The notes: generated by a model not told the origin, from the letters alone. A DNA stretch of 64,000 nt from Spirochaetota bacterium (GCA_018816345.1 JAHIWG010000012.1:18539-82538), one strand, 5' to 3'. Numbered from the stretch's first letter, positions 54,279-63,655 are shown. Numbers and translations: made by a program.

Positions 54279-54420
54279 TATCACGGAGACAAGGAGATTA
54301 AGAAAGACGCGCGATGACCGGAACCGTGGAGCGGAGTAGAAAGAGACCATAACGGTATCTCTTCGTCCTATATTCCGGTCGTTCCACTCTTTTTCTCCGC
54401 GCCTTCGCGCCTCCGTGGTA
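54279..54420. repeat. inverted-repeat intergenic element between cysK and luxS
   Basis: TATCACGGAG at the left end and CTCCGTGGTA at the right end are inverted with one mismatch. Inside, GCGGAG.AGAAAGAG and CTCTTTTTCTCCGC also pair imperfectly. The right end contains CTCCGCGCCTTCGCGCCTCCGTGG, of the ACGGAGGC.CGGAG type often seen as dispersed intergenic repeats (segment longer than 20 split: CTCCGCGCC, TTCGCGCC, TCCGTGG). No ORF is inside. Confidence 0.5.
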
Positions 54421-54453
54421 TTATTTTCCTATGCGTATGTTAGGGGGAGCCCC

Positions 54454-54918
54454 ATGGAACTGCGGAAGATAGCGAGTTTCCAGGTCGATCATACCAGGCT
54501 CGAACGGGGTATGTACGTCTCGAGGATAGACGGCGACGTGACGACCTACGATATCAGGATGAAGAAGCCAAACGCCGAGCCGGTGCTCTCGAACGCGGCC
54601 ATCCACAGCATCGAGCACCTCGTGGCCACCTTCCTGCGCAGTTCCGAGCTGGCGGGCGGGGTCCTGTACTTCGGGCCCATGGGCTGCCGCACGGGATTCT
54701 ACCTGCTCGTCCGAGGCGTCTCGGGCGCCGACTCCATTAGGCTCGTCAGGGAGGCCTTCGAGTTCCTGGCCTCCTACGACGGGCCGCTTCCCGGGGCCTC
54801 GGAGGCGGAATGCGGCAACTGGCGCGACCACGACCTGGCCGAGGCCCGCTCGGAGGCCGCCTCGTACGCGCCCATCCTAGCCGGCTATACCGAGGCCATG
54901 CTGTCCTACGATCGATAG
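54454..54918 (+). CDS. luxS: S-ribosylhomocysteine lyase
   Basis: Cleaves S-ribosylhomocysteine to homocysteine and the autoinducer-2 precursor, recycling methylation waste. 154 residues from MELRKIASF, ATG behind AGGGGGAG; the track's upstream start lacks a ribosome site. Metal ligands His51 and His55 in HSIEH with catalytic Glu54, catalytic Cys78 in GPMGCRTGFYL, third metal ligand Cys120 in AECGNWRDHDL. Position after cysK fits a sulphur amino-acid theme. The protein is at the short end of the family's length. Confidence 0.97.
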   Translation: MELRKIASFQVDHTRLERGMYVSRIDGDVTTYDIRMKKPNAEPVLSNAAIHSIEHLVATFLRSSELAGGVLYFGPMGCRTGFYLLVRGVSGADSIRLVREAFEFLASYDGPLPGASEAECGNWRDHDLAEARSEAASYAPILAGYTEAMLSYDR

Positions 54919-54930
54919 GCGGCGCTGACG

Positions 54931-55698
54931 ATGCGTACGGAGACGAGGTACCAGCGCCAGCTCGCGTTCTCCGGCATAGGACCCGCGGGCCAGGAGCGGC
55001 TCGCCCGCGCGAGGGCGACAGTCATAGGAGTCGGGGCCTTGGGAACCGCGATCGCCAACTCCCTGGCCCGAGCCGGCTTCGGCTTCATTCGCCTCGTGGA
55101 CCCCGATCGGGTCGAAGAGAGCAACCTGCAGCGCCAGATGCTCTTCGACGAGGACGACGCGGCGGCGGGCGTTCTCAAGGCGGAGGCCGCCGCGGCGCGG
55201 CTACAGCGCGTCAACTCCGGCGTCTCGATAGAGCCGATCGCGGCGCGCGCCGACGCCTCGAACATTGACGCCCTGGTCGGCGACGTCGACGTTACGCTCG
55301 ACGGCACGGACAATTTCGAGGCGCGGTACCTCGTCAACGACGCCTGCGCGCGCCTAGGAAGACCGTGGGTCTACGGCGGCGTCCTCGCCGACTCCGGCGT
55401 TTCCATGAACATAGTGCCCGGCGGCCCCTGCCTACGCTGCCTGATTCCCGAGCCGCCGCCCGCCGGCTCGTTCGCCACCCCGGAGACCGCGGGCGTCCTC
55501 AACCAGATCACCGCGATCATCGGCTCGATCGAGGCCGTCGAGGCTATGAAGATCGTCCTCGGCAGCCCCGACGTCCGCCGGTCGCTCCTGTCGATAAGCC
55601 TCTGGGACGCCCAGTTCAATGCGATAGACGTCCAGCGGAACCCCGAGTGCCCGACTTGCGGGCGCCTCGAGCATCCCTTTATTTTATTCCCGACATGA
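54931..55698 (+). CDS. ThiF/MoeB/HesA family adenylyltransferase
   Basis: 255 residues. It activates the C-terminus of a ubiquitin-like sulphur carrier protein with ATP. ATP site VIGVGALGTAIANSLARAG, RLVDPDRVEESNLQRQ with the conserved Asp and Arg, DGTDNFEARYLVND, and two zinc CxxC pairs, CLRC and CPTC. There is no rhodanese domain. The partner (ThiS- or MoaD-like) is not in the window, so thiamine, molybdopterin and other sulphur pathways all remain possible. It sits 12 bases after luxS. Confidence 0.9.
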   Translation: MRTETRYQRQLAFSGIGPAGQERLARARATVIGVGALGTAIANSLARAGFGFIRLVDPDRVEESNLQRQMLFDEDDAAAGVLKAEAAAARLQRVNSGVSIEPIAARADASNIDALVGDVDVTLDGTDNFEARYLVNDACARLGRPWVYGGVLADSGVSMNIVPGGPCLRCLIPEPPPAGSFATPETAGVLNQITAIIGSIEAVEAMKIVLGSPDVRRSLLSISLWDAQFNAIDVQRNPECPTCGRLEHPFILFPT

Positions 55699-55746
55699 GG
55701 TTACACTCTTGCTAGCATCGAGCGATAATAGGAACGAACGGAAACC

Positions 55747-58554
55747 ATGGGAAAAGCTCTCGTAATAGTGGAGTCTCCGGCCAAGGCCAAGACGATAAAC
55801 AAGTATCTCGGCAAGGATTTCATAGTGAAGTCCAGCATCGGCCACATCCGGGACCTGCCCGCAGGCGGCGCCGACGCCTCGGATAAGGCCTCCGGCGCCA
55901 AGGCCCGGGGAGAGCGGGCGGCGCTCGCGAGGGCCGCGACCAAGCAGATGTCCGCCGCCGAGAAGGAAGCCTATAAGCGCGAGAAGGCCCGGGAAACCCT
56001 CATTTCCCGCATGGGCGTCGATCCGGAGCGCGGCTGGAAGGCTCGCTACGAGATCCTCCCCGGGAAGGAGAAGGTCGCGGAGGAGCTGCGCAGGCTCGCG
56101 CGGGCGGCCGACGTCGTCTACCTCGCGACGGACTTGGACCGGGAGGGAGAAGCCATCGCGTGGCACCTCTCCGAGGTCATAGGAGGCGACGAGTCGAAAT
56201 TCAGGCGGGTCGTCTTCAACGAGATAACGCAGAAAGCCATTACGGCCGCCTTCGCCCGGCCCGGATCCGTGGACATGGACAGGGTCAACGCCCAGCAGGC
56301 GAGGAGATTCCTCGACAGGGTCGTCGGCTTCATGATATCGCCTCTCCTTTGGAAGCGCATCGCGCGGGGGCTCTCGGCCGGGCGCGTCCAATCCGTGGCC
56401 GTCCGGCTCGTCGTGGAGCGCGAGCGTGAGATCCACGCGTTCGTGGCCGACGAGTACTGGGAGATCCACGCCGACGCGACGACGCCGAAGGGAAGCCCCC
56501 TCGCGCTCGAGGTCAAGAAGCGCGGCGAGGAGAATTTCCGGCCCGCCAGCGAGGCGGAAGCGTCGAAGGCGGTCGAGGAACTCGGTAGGGCCGAGTACAA
56601 GGTAGCCCAGCGCGAGGATAAGCCGACTAAGAGCAATCCGCCGGCTCCATTCATCACGTCGACGCTCCAGCAGGCGGCGAGCACGCGATTAGGATTCGGC
56701 GTGAAGAAGACCATGGCCATGGCGCAGCGGCTCTACGAGGCCGGCTATATCACCTACATGAGGACCGATTCCACGCACCTCTCCGAGGACGCCGTCGCGG
56801 CGGCCCGCGCCTTCATCGAGGACAGCTACGGCCGCGAGTACCTGCCCGAGGCTCCCGCGGTCTACGCCAGCAAGGAAGGCGCCCAGGAGGCCCACGAGGC
56901 TATCAGGCCAACGGGAGTCTCCGTCGCGGCCGGCGCGCTCGTCGGCATGGAGCGCGACGCGGAGCGGCTCTACGCGCTCATATGGCAGCAGTTCGTCGCC
57001 TGCCAGATGCAGGCGGCGCGCTACACGAGCACCCGCATCGACGTGAAGGCCGGAGACTATAGCCTGCGGGCGCTCGGCCGGGTGCTCGTGTTCGACGGCT
57101 ATACCCGGGTACTGCCGCCTCAGGGCAAGGACGGCGCCGACGACGGCCTCCTGCCGGACGTCAAGGTCGGCGACGCGCTCGGGCTCGAGCGGCTCCGCCC
57201 GAGCCGCCACTTCACGAGCCCCCCAGCGCGGTTCACCGAGGCCAGCCTCGTCAAGGAGCTGGAGAAGCGCGGCATAGGCCGGCCCTCGACCTACGCCGCC
57301 ATAATCTCCACCATCCAGGAACGCGGCTACGTCCGCCTCGAGAAGCGCAGGCTCTTCGCCGAGAAGATGGGCGGCATAGTCACCGACAGGCTCATGGAGA
57401 ATTTCGGAGACCTGATGGACTACGGCTTCACGGCCAGCATCGAGGAGTCCCTCGACGAGGTCGCCGAGGCGAAGCGGCGCTGGACCGAGGTGCTAGACGA
57501 TTTCTACGGCGACTTCCGGCGCAAGCTGGAGCGGGCGGATTCGGACTCGGGCGGCATGAGGCCTAACGCGCCCGTCGAGATAGCGCTTCCCTGCCCCAGC
57601 TGCGCCAGGCCCATGCAGATACGAACCGCGTCGACGGGCGTCTTCCTGGGCTGCTCCGGCTACGCGCTGCCTCCAAAGGAACGCTGCACCAAGACCATGA
57701 ACCTCGTCTCGAGCGACGAGATCGCGGAGGACGACGACGAGGCCGCCGCCATGCAGCACCGCGCCAGGCGGCGATGCCCGGTATGCGGCACCGCGATGGA
57801 TTCCTATCTCATAGACTCGGGACGCAAGCTGCACGTCTGCGGCGATAATCCCGACTGCCCCGGCTACGAGATAGAGGAAGGCGAGTACAAGCTCAAGGGC
57901 TACGAGGGCCCGACGCTGGAATGCGATAAGTGCGGGAGCCCGATGCAGCTCAAGACGGGCCGCTTCGGCAAGTATTTCGGGTGCACCAACGCCGACTGCA
58001 AGAATACGCGCAAGCTCCTGCGCAACGGCCAGGCGGCCCCTCCCAAGAGCGATCCCGTGCCTATGCCCGAGCTGGCGTGCGAGAAGGTGGATGATCACTT
58101 CCTCCTGCGCGACGGGGCGGCGGGGCTCTTCCTGGCGGCCAGCAAGTTCCCTAAGAACCGCGAGACGCGGGCGCCCCTCGTCCTCGAGCTTATGCCGCAT
58201 CGGGAGGAGATAGCCGCCAAGTACCGCTTCCTCCTCGACGCGCCGGCCCGAGACCCCGAGGGGAGGCCGGCGATTATACGCTATAGCCGCAAGTCGGCCG
58301 AGCACTACGTCCAATCGGAGATAGACGGCAAGCCGTCGGGCTGGCGGGCTACATACGAGGGGGGGCTATGGAAGGAAGAGAACGCGGCCAATGACCCTGC
58401 GGGGCCCGCGGCTAAGGCCGGGGCGGGCTCTAAGGCTAAGGCCGCGGCGGGCTCTAAGGCTAAGGCCGGGGCGGGCTCTACGGCTAAGGCCGCGGCGGGC
58501 TCCAAGTCGAAAGCGAAGGCGAAGCCGAAAACGAAGGCGAAGCCTAAGGAATAG
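55747..58554 (+). CDS. topA: DNA topoisomerase I
   Basis: Relaxes negative supercoils by cutting one strand. 935 residues. TOPRIM domain with [17 protein letters not shown] and the DxDREGE motif [15 protein letters not shown], a Lys/Arg-rich insertion in the TOPRIM domain (about residues 45-90), catalytic Tyr337 in [10 protein letters not shown], and zinc ribbons C..C...C (CPSC..., CPVC...CPGY, CDKC...[10 protein letters not shown]) at the C-terminus. After these comes an Ala/Lys/Gly tail of about 50 residues. The tail is encoded by a 24-base tandem repeat and resembles linker-histone tails; it should bind DNA non-specifically. Confidence 0.97.
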   Translation: MGKALVIVESPAKAKTINKYLGKDFIVKSSIGHIRDLPAGGADASDKASGAKARGERAALARAATKQMSAAEKEAYKREKARETLISRMGVDPERGWKARYEILPGKEKVAEELRRLARAADVVYLATDLDREGEAIAWHLSEVIGGDESKFRRVVFNEITQKAITAAFARPGSVDMDRVNAQQARRFLDRVVGFMISPLLWKRIARGLSAGRVQSVAVRLVVEREREIHAFVADEYWEIHADATTPKGSPLALEVKKRGEENFRPASEAEASKAVEELGRAEYKVAQREDKPTKSNPPAPFITSTLQQAASTRLGFGVKKTMAMAQRLYEAGYITYMRTDSTHLSEDAVAAARAFIEDSYGREYLPEAPAVYASKEGAQEAHEAIRPTGVSVAAGALVGMERDAERLYALIWQQFVACQMQAARYTSTRIDVKAGDYSLRALGRVLVFDGYTRVLPPQGKDGADDGLLPDVKVGDALGLERLRPSRHFTSPPARFTEASLVKELEKRGIGRPSTYAAIISTIQERGYVRLEKRRLFAEKMGGIVTDRLMENFGDLMDYGFTASIEESLDEVAEAKRRWTEVLDDFYGDFRRKLERADSDSGGMRPNAPVEIALPCPSCARPMQIRTASTGVFLGCSGYALPPKERCTKTMNLVSSDEIAEDDDEAAAMQHRARRRCPVCGTAMDSYLIDSGRKLHVCGDNPDCPGYEIEEGEYKLKGYEGPTLECDKCGSPMQLKTGRFGKYFGCTNADCKNTRKLLRNGQAAPPKSDPVPMPELACEKVDDHFLLRDGAAGLFLAASKFPKNRETRAPLVLELMPHREEIAAKYRFLLDAPARDPEGRPAIIRYSRKSAEHYVQSEIDGKPSGWRATYEGGLWKEENAANDPAGPAAKAGAGSKAKAAAGSKAKAGAGSTAKAAAGSKSKAKAKPKTKAKPKE
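58411..58506 (+). repeat. four tandem 24-base repeats in the topA tail
   Basis: Copies at 58411, 58435, 58459 and 58483. Each begins GCTAAGGCCG and continues GGGCGGGCTCTAAG or close to it, and encodes the octapeptides [32 protein letters not shown]. Alternate copies are more alike, suggesting duplication of a 48-base unit. Confidence 0.92.
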
Positions 58555-58577
58555 CAGGGAGACGGCCGGTCGTCGAA

Positions 58578-58607
58578 TTGACCGTCGAGGGGAAATTCCC
58601 GTATACT
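58578..58607 (+). promoter_or_regulatory. promoter of the nickel transport / lar operon
   Basis: TTGACC, 18-base spacer, TATACT. The spacer contains GGGAA A TTCCC, an inverted repeat that would suit a repressor. The leader to cbiM is about 85 bases and holds GGCCGG/CCGGCC and GGAG/CTCC inverted pairs; no known nickel or cobalamin riboswitch consensus is recognised. Confidence 0.65.
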
Positions 58608-58698
58608 CGGCCGTCGGCCAAGAGGCCGGCTCCCCACCGGAACGAATCCGGCCATACCCTGGAGACGAACTCCTCGAACACACTATTTAGGGGTTCCT

Positions 58699-59793
58699 AT
58701 GCACATGGCAGACGCTCTCATATCCCCGGCCGTGGGCGGCGCGGCATGGGTCGCGACCGTCGGCATCGCGGCGTATTCGTTGCGCAGGTCGAAGGCCGAT
58801 ATAGACGACAAGAAAATACCGCTCATGGGCGTGATGGCGGCCTTCGTCTTCGCGGCCCAGATGATCAACTTCTCCATCCCTGGAACAGGCTCTAGCGGCC
58901 ACCTCGGAGGAGGGCTCCTCCTGGCCGCTATCCTCGGGCCCTACGCCGGATTCATAGCCATGGGCTCGGTACTTGCCGTCCAGGCGCTTTTCTTCGCCGA
59001 CGGAGGGCTCCTCGCCTACGGATGCAACGTCTTCAACCTCGGCTTCTTTACCTGCTTCATAGCGTACCCTCTCGTCTACAGGAAGATAGCCGGCGACGGC
59101 GCGTCGAAGGCTAGGAATTTCGCCGCGGCCATGCTCGCCGCCGCGCTCGGGCTCCAGGCCGGCGCGTTCGGCGTCGTGCTCGAGACGCTCCTGTCCGGCA
59201 AGACGGAACTGCCGTTCGGCGCCTTCGTCGCGCTTATGCAGCCGATACACCTGGCGATAGGCCTCGTGGAGGGCCTCGTGACCGCCGCCGTGATAGCCTA
59301 CGTCAGGAAGGTCTCCCCCGCCCTGCTCCACGGCTACGGAGAGCCTATCCCCGCGGGTCGGGCGAATGGCGGGCGCAAGGTCGTGCTCGGCCTCGCCGTA
59401 GCGGCCGCGGCGATTGGGATATTCATGTCCTGGTTCGCCTCCGCTAATCCCGACGGCCTCGAGTGGGCCATGGAGCGGACCTCCGGCGGAGCCGAGCTCG
59501 AGGCCGAGGGCCGGGCCCACGAGGCGGCGGCCGGGATACAGTCGGCGACCGCCTTCCTTCCCGATTACGGGTTCAGGCCTTCGTCCGCCGAGGGCGCGAC
59601 GGCGGTAACGGGCGATGACGCTACGGCGGCGCAGGACGAGACCGAGGGAACGGCCGAGGCCTGGCCCTCCGTCAACGCCGGCACGAGCCTCTCGGGCGTC
59701 GTAGGCGGCGCCATGGCCCTCGGCCTCTCCGCCCTAGCCGGCCTCGCGGTATTCGCCGCTCGGCGCAAGGGCGAACGGTCCCGGAGCGCCTAA
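58699..59793 (+). CDS. cbiM: nickel/cobalt ECF transporter substrate component with PDGLE tail (CbiM/NikM-N)
   Basis: 364 residues. N-terminus MHMADALIS, where the Met-His start is used to coordinate the metal. The CbiM core carries GHLGGGLLLAAILGPYAGF and CNVFNLGFFTCF. Residues about 215-364 are an extension with a membrane helix and NPDGLEWA, the PDGLE motif of the CbiN/NikN partner, then an acidic Ala/Glu-rich segment and a last helix. So the small component is fused here, explaining the absence of cbiN. The following lar genes argue for nickel, not cobalt, as the cargo. ATG behind AGGGG. Confidence 0.93.
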   Translation: MHMADALISPAVGGAAWVATVGIAAYSLRRSKADIDDKKIPLMGVMAAFVFAAQMINFSIPGTGSSGHLGGGLLLAAILGPYAGFIAMGSVLAVQALFFADGGLLAYGCNVFNLGFFTCFIAYPLVYRKIAGDGASKARNFAAAMLAAALGLQAGAFGVVLETLLSGKTELPFGAFVALMQPIHLAIGLVEGLVTAAVIAYVRKVSPALLHGYGEPIPAGRANGGRKVVLGLAVAAAAIGIFMSWFASANPDGLEWAMERTSGGAELEAEGRAHEAAAGIQSATAFLPDYGFRPSSAEGATAVTGDDATAAQDETEGTAEAWPSVNAGTSLSGVVGGAMALGLSALAGLAVFAARRKGERSRSA

Positions 59794-59796
59794 CTA

Positions 59797-60618
59797 ATGA
59801 GGGACCCGTCGCGCGCGCTGGCCGCGTTCTATTCTATCGACGCGCTGGCGCGGCGGCATAGCCCCGTCCACGACCGGCATCCCGTAGCCCTCTGCGCGAC
59901 CACGGCCGCGTTCGTGGTGACGGCGGCGTCGTTCGGCCGCCGCGACGTATCGGCCCTCCTGCCGCTCTTCCTCTACCCTTTCGTGACGCTCGCGCTGTCA
60001 GGCCTCCGCCCGGCGGAGCTGCTAGGGCGGGTGGTCGCGGCCTCGCCCGCGATACTCGCCATCGCGGCCCTGAGCCCCATCTTCGAGCGGGCGCCCGTCC
60101 GGGTCGGCCCCTGGATCCTCGCGTCGGGCTGGCTCTCGTGCGCGTCGATAGCCCTCAAGCTGGCGCTTACCGTATCCGCCGCCTTCCTCCTCGTCGCGAC
60201 CGCGGGCATGGGCGGCGTGGCGCGGGGCCTGCGCGCGGCTCGCCTGCCGAAGCTCGTCGTGCTCGTCTTCCAGATGACGTACCGGTACGTCGCCCTGTTG
60301 CTATCCGAGGTCTCCGGCATGGCTCGAGCCCACGAGCTTCGCGCCGGGCCGCGCAAGGGCGTAGGCAAGACGCTCTGGGGGCCGATGCTCGGCGGCCTAT
60401 TGCTCCGATCCTACGACCGAGCCGGGCGCGTCCACGACGCCATGGCCATGCGCGGCTTCGACGGCGAGTACAGGTCCGGCCGGGACGGGCCGTTCGGCGG
60501 GCTCGACGCGGCCTATTGCACCGCATGGTCGGCCTTCTTCGCGGCCGCGCGCTTCCTCGACATAAGCGGCGCCCTCGGACGAGCCGCCGGGTTCATCGCC
60601 AGGGGGGCCGCGTCATGA
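59797..60618 (+). CDS. cbiQ: nickel/cobalt ECF transporter transmembrane component
   Basis: 273 residues. T-component that couples the ATPase to the substrate protein. Five or six helices, with the typical RHSPVHDRHPVALCATTAAFVV start and the coupling motif ARAHELRAGPRKG near residue 175 (Ala-Arg-Gly-like loop), then SYDRAGRVHDAMAMRGFDGEY, which is diagnostic for CbiQ. It starts four bases after cbiM and overlaps cbiO by four (ATGA). Confidence 0.92.
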   Translation: MRDPSRALAAFYSIDALARRHSPVHDRHPVALCATTAAFVVTAASFGRRDVSALLPLFLYPFVTLALSGLRPAELLGRVVAASPAILAIAALSPIFERAPVRVGPWILASGWLSCASIALKLALTVSAAFLLVATAGMGGVARGLRAARLPKLVVLVFQMTYRYVALLLSEVSGMARAHELRAGPRKGVGKTLWGPMLGGLLLRSYDRAGRVHDAMAMRGFDGEYRSGRDGPFGGLDAAYCTAWSAFFAAARFLDISGALGRAAGFIARGAAS

Positions 60619-61436
60619 CGGCCTACGGATTAGAGCTCGACTCGATAGTATTCGCCTACCCCGACGGAGAGCGTAAGACGACGGCTAGCCCGTCCGGAGA
60701 TCGCCTGGCCGGAGGCGGCGCCGATACCCAGAGCCCGCCCGTCCTCGACGGCGCGAGCCTGGGCGTGGCGCCAGGCGCGAAGGTAGGCATCCTGGGAGCG
60801 AACGGATCGGGCAAGTCAACGCTCCTGGGCATAATAGCCGGCCTCCACGAGCCCCGCGCCGGGACGGTACGCGTAGGCGATATCCTCGTCGCCAAGAAGA
60901 CGCTCAAGGCGGCCCGGCTAAGGCTGGGCTTCGTCTTCCAGGATCCCGACGACCAGCTCTTCACGGGCAGCGTCTACGACGACGTGGCGTTCGGCCCGAG
61001 GAACGCCGGGCTCTCCGACGCCGAGGTGAGGGAGCGCGTCGAATCGGCCCTCGCTACCGTCGGCATCCCCGAGCTCGCGGAAAGGCCTCCTTTCAGGCTG
61101 TCGGGCGGAGAGAAGCGCATGGCGGCCATCGCTACCGTCCTCTCGATGGATCCCGGCATACTGGTCCTGGACGAGCCGAGCGCGGCCCTCGATCCCAAGG
61201 CCAGGAGGCGCCTCATACGGCTGCTATCGGGACTGCCTCAGACAGTCGTCATAGCGACCCACGACCTCGACCTCGCGCTCGACGTCTGCGGCCGGGCCGC
61301 CATCCTGCACGCCGGCCGGGTAGAGGCCTATGGAGACTCGCGGGCCGTACTGGGCGACGCGGCCCTCCTCGAACGATGCGGGCTGGAGCCGCCGCTCTCG
61401 TCGGGCTCGTGCGCGATCTGCGGCCGACGCCCCTAG
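60615..61436 (+). CDS. cbiO: nickel/cobalt ECF transporter ATP-binding protein
   Basis: 273 residues from MTAYGLELDSIVFAYPDGE. The track's start at 60138 is a read-through inside cbiQ; the ATG at 60615 overlaps the cbiQ stop. Walker A GANGSGKST, Q-loop VFQDPDDQLFTGSVYDDVAFGP (shortened), signature LSGGEKRMAAIATVL, Walker B ILVLDEPSAALDP, H-loop IATHDLDLALDVC. An insert of about 20 residues after FAYPDGERK is unusual. A C-terminal GSCAICGRRP may hold a metal. Confidence 0.95.
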   Translation: MTAYGLELDSIVFAYPDGERKTTASPSGDRLAGGGADTQSPPVLDGASLGVAPGAKVGILGANGSGKSTLLGIIAGLHEPRAGTVRVGDILVAKKTLKAARLRLGFVFQDPDDQLFTGSVYDDVAFGPRNAGLSDAEVRERVESALATVGIPELAERPPFRLSGGEKRMAAIATVLSMDPGILVLDEPSAALDPKARRRLIRLLSGLPQTVVIATHDLDLALDVCGRAAILHAGRVEAYGDSRAVLGDAALLERCGLEPPLSSGSCAICGRRP

Positions 61437-61493
61437 ACTGAGGCGAACCCGTGCTATACTGGACAGGCCGAGGAGCCACCATGAGGATGCCAT

Positions 61494-62315
61494 ATGAACC
61501 TGCTCGATAAGGAAGCGGCGCTCGTCTCTACGCTTCGAGGATACGGCTCGGTAGCCGTCGCGCTCTCGGGCGGAGTCGACTCGAGCTACCTCTGCGCCGT
61601 CGCGGGCGCGGCCCTGGGAGACAGCGCCATAGCGATTACCATAGCCTCGCCGTTGATGCCCAGGAACGAGGGCGACGACGCCTGCCGCGCGGCGGGTCTC
61701 GCGGGCGTCCGCCATATCGTCCTGGCCGAGCAGGGCATACCCGACGCCGTGGCCGCCAATCCCCCCGACCGATGCTATCACTGCAAGAAGCTCGAGATGG
61801 GGGCTATCGCCGCCGCCGCCGCCGAGCGCGGCGTCCTCGTCGTCGCGGAGGGCTCGAACCTCGACGACCTGTCCGACTACCGTCCCGGCAGGAGGGCGAC
61901 CGCCGAGCTCGGCGTCCGCTCGCCGCTCGCAGACTCGGGCCTAACGAAAGCCGAGATACGCGAGCTTTCCCGGATCCGCGGCCTGCCGACCTGGGACAAG
62001 CCGGCCTTCGCCTGCCTCGCGTCGCGCATCCCCTACGGAGAGCGCCTCGAGCCGGCCAAGCTGGCGCGCGTCGAGGCGGCCGAGGCCTACCTCCGCGAGC
62101 GAGGCTTCCGCCAGTTCCGCGTCCGAAGCCACGGGGACACCGCCCGTATAGAGTTGGCGCCCGAGGAACGCGGGAAGCTGTTCGACGAGGGAGCCCTCGA
62201 CGAGACGTCCAAGAGGCTCAAGGAGCTCGGCTTCGCCTACGTCTGCATGGAGCTGGAAGGCTACCGCATGGGAAGCCTCAATAGGGTCCTGGATCCCGAA
62301 AGGATTATGAAATGA
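61494..62315 (+). CDS. larE: pyridinium-3,5-bisthiocarboxylate mononucleotide synthase LarE
   Basis: Inserts sulphur into the nickel-pincer nucleotide precursor, activating its carboxylates with ATP. 273 residues, GAGGA spaced before the ATG. ATP loop SGGVDSS (about 25-31), PDRCYHCKKLEMG (Cys94, Cys97), and WDKPAFACLASRIPYG (Cys174). Having three cysteines, it fits the subgroup that uses a 4Fe-4S cluster as sulphur carrier; the single-Cys type sacrifices its own cysteine. A TATACT box in the gap after cbiO may give an internal promoter. Confidence 0.95.
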   Translation: MNLLDKEAALVSTLRGYGSVAVALSGGVDSSYLCAVAGAALGDSAIAITIASPLMPRNEGDDACRAAGLAGVRHIVLAEQGIPDAVAANPPDRCYHCKKLEMGAIAAAAAERGVLVVAEGSNLDDLSDYRPGRRATAELGVRSPLADSGLTKAEIRELSRIRGLPTWDKPAFACLASRIPYGERLEPAKLARVEAAEAYLRERGFRQFRVRSHGDTARIELAPEERGKLFDEGALDETSKRLKELGFAYVCMELEGYRMGSLNRVLDPERIMK

Positions 62316-63652
62316 AGGAAAGCGTCCTCTACTACGACTGCTTCTCGGGCATCTCCGGCGACATGAACCTCGCCGCCCTCATAGGCCTCGGCGTCCCCGA
62401 GGATCACCTCCGCGCCGAGCTCGGCAAGCTCGGGCTCGACGGCTGGGCGCTGCGCGTTACCCGCGACTCGAAGCACGGCATCTTCGGCCTGCGCGTCGAC
62501 ATAGACCTCGACGGCGAGCGCGGGCACGAGCATCACCACGAAAAAGAGCATCATCACGATCATGATCACGACCACATGCACGATCATGATCACGGACATG
62601 AGCACGATCATGATCACGGACATGAGCACGAACTCCCTACTCAGGAAGGACACGGGCACCGCAGGCTCCGCGACGTCAAGGCCCTCATCGAGGCCAGCGC
62701 GCTGGGGCAGCGCGTCAAGGCGACGGCCGTATCGATATTCGGGGTGCTGGCCGAGGCCGAGGGCGCGGTCCACGGCATGCCCGCGTCGGAGGTCAGTTTC
62801 CACGAGGTCGGGGCCGTCGATTCCATCGTCGACATAGTCGGCGCGGCCATATGCCTCGAGTACCTCAAGCCCGACGTCGTGATGGCCTCCACGGTAGAGC
62901 TAGGCGGAGGCTTCGTCCGATGCCAGCACGGCCTCATCCCGGTGCCGGCGCCGGCCGTCGTCGAGGCGCTCAAGGGCGTGCCCGCCAAGAGCGGCGCGGC
63001 GCCCTTCGAGACGACGACCCCGACGGGCGCGGCCGTGCTCGCGACGACCGTAGACGAGTTCTCGGACGACAAGCGCTTCTCGGTCGTCAGGACCGCCTAC
63101 GGCGTGGGCCACCGCGACATGGACATACCCAACCTCCTGCGCGTCTTCTGGGCCGAGCGCGACGCCCCGCCCAAGACGGTCAAGAAGGCGAGCTACGACC
63201 TGAGGCGCGCGTCCCTCCCCGAGACCCGCGGCGTCGTGGTCGAGTGCAACATCGACGACATGAACCCCGAGCTGCACGGCCACGTGATGGACGCGCTCTT
63301 CGAGGCGGGGGCCGACGACGTATGGATAACGCCTATAGTGATGAAGAAGTCCAGGTCGGCCATAACCCTCTCCGCCCTCTGCTCCGAGGCGGCCGAGGGG
63401 GCCGTGTCATCGGCGATGCTAGCCGAGACGACGAGCTTCGGCCTGCGCCGTTACGAGGCCAGGAAGACGGCCCTCGAGCGCTCCGTCGCCACGGTCGCCA
63501 CGAGCCTCGGCAACGTACGCGTTAAGTCGGCCGTTTCGGGCGACAGGGTCGTCAGGACCAAGCCCGAGTACGAGGACGTGAAGGCCCTCGCGGCCGCCAA
63601 CGGCCTGGCGCTCGTGGACGCGTACGACATAGTGCGAAAGGAACTGGGCTAG
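62312..63652 (+). CDS. larC: nickel chelatase LarC
   Basis: Inserts nickel into the thio-carboxylate nucleotide. 446 residues in a single frame, ATGA overlap with larE. LarC1 region: YYDCFSGISGDMNLAALIGLG at the start, then a His/Asp-rich stretch of about 45 residues (HDHDHDHMHDHDHGHEHDHDHGH type) that should store nickel; later FHEVGAVDSIVDIVGAA and TPTGAAVLAT; the LarC2 region carries DDMNPELHGHVMDALFEAGADDVWITPI and KKSRSAITLSALC. In Lactiplantibacillus plantarum the two parts need a frameshift; here they are continuous. Confidence 0.95.
   Translation: MKESVLYYDCFSGISGDMNLAALIGLGVPEDHLRAELGKLGLDGWALRVTRDSKHGIFGLRVDIDLDGERGHEHHHEKEHHHDHDHDHMHDHDHGHEHDHDHGHEHELPTQEGHGHRRLRDVKALIEASALGQRVKATAVSIFGVLAEAEGAVHGMPASEVSFHEVGAVDSIVDIVGAAICLEYLKPDVVMASTVELGGGFVRCQHGLIPVPAPAVVEALKGVPAKSGAAPFETTTPTGAAVLATTVDEFSDDKRFSVVRTAYGVGHRDMDIPNLLRVFWAERDAPPKTVKKASYDLRRASLPETRGVVVECNIDDMNPELHGHVMDALFEAGADDVWITPIVMKKSRSAITLSALCSEAAEGAVSSAMLAETTSFGLRRYEARKTALERSVATVATSLGNVRVKSAVSGDRVVRTKPEYEDVKALAAANGLALVDAYDIVRKELG
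62554..62635 (+). repeat. short tandem repeats encoding the LarC histidine tract
   Basis: CATGATCACGAC-type units recur; GATCATGATCACGGACATGAGCAC occurs twice in tandem (24 bases each, here named by its halves GATCATGATCAC and GGACATGAGCAC). The run encodes alternating His and Asp/Glu and is prone to length change. Confidence 0.85.
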
Positions 63653-63655
63653 GCC

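Noticed and set aside
54255-54453. SAM or SAH riboswitch before luxS
   Set aside because: The segment has paired ends but none of the conserved core bases of known SAM/SAH classes; it fits a repeat element better.
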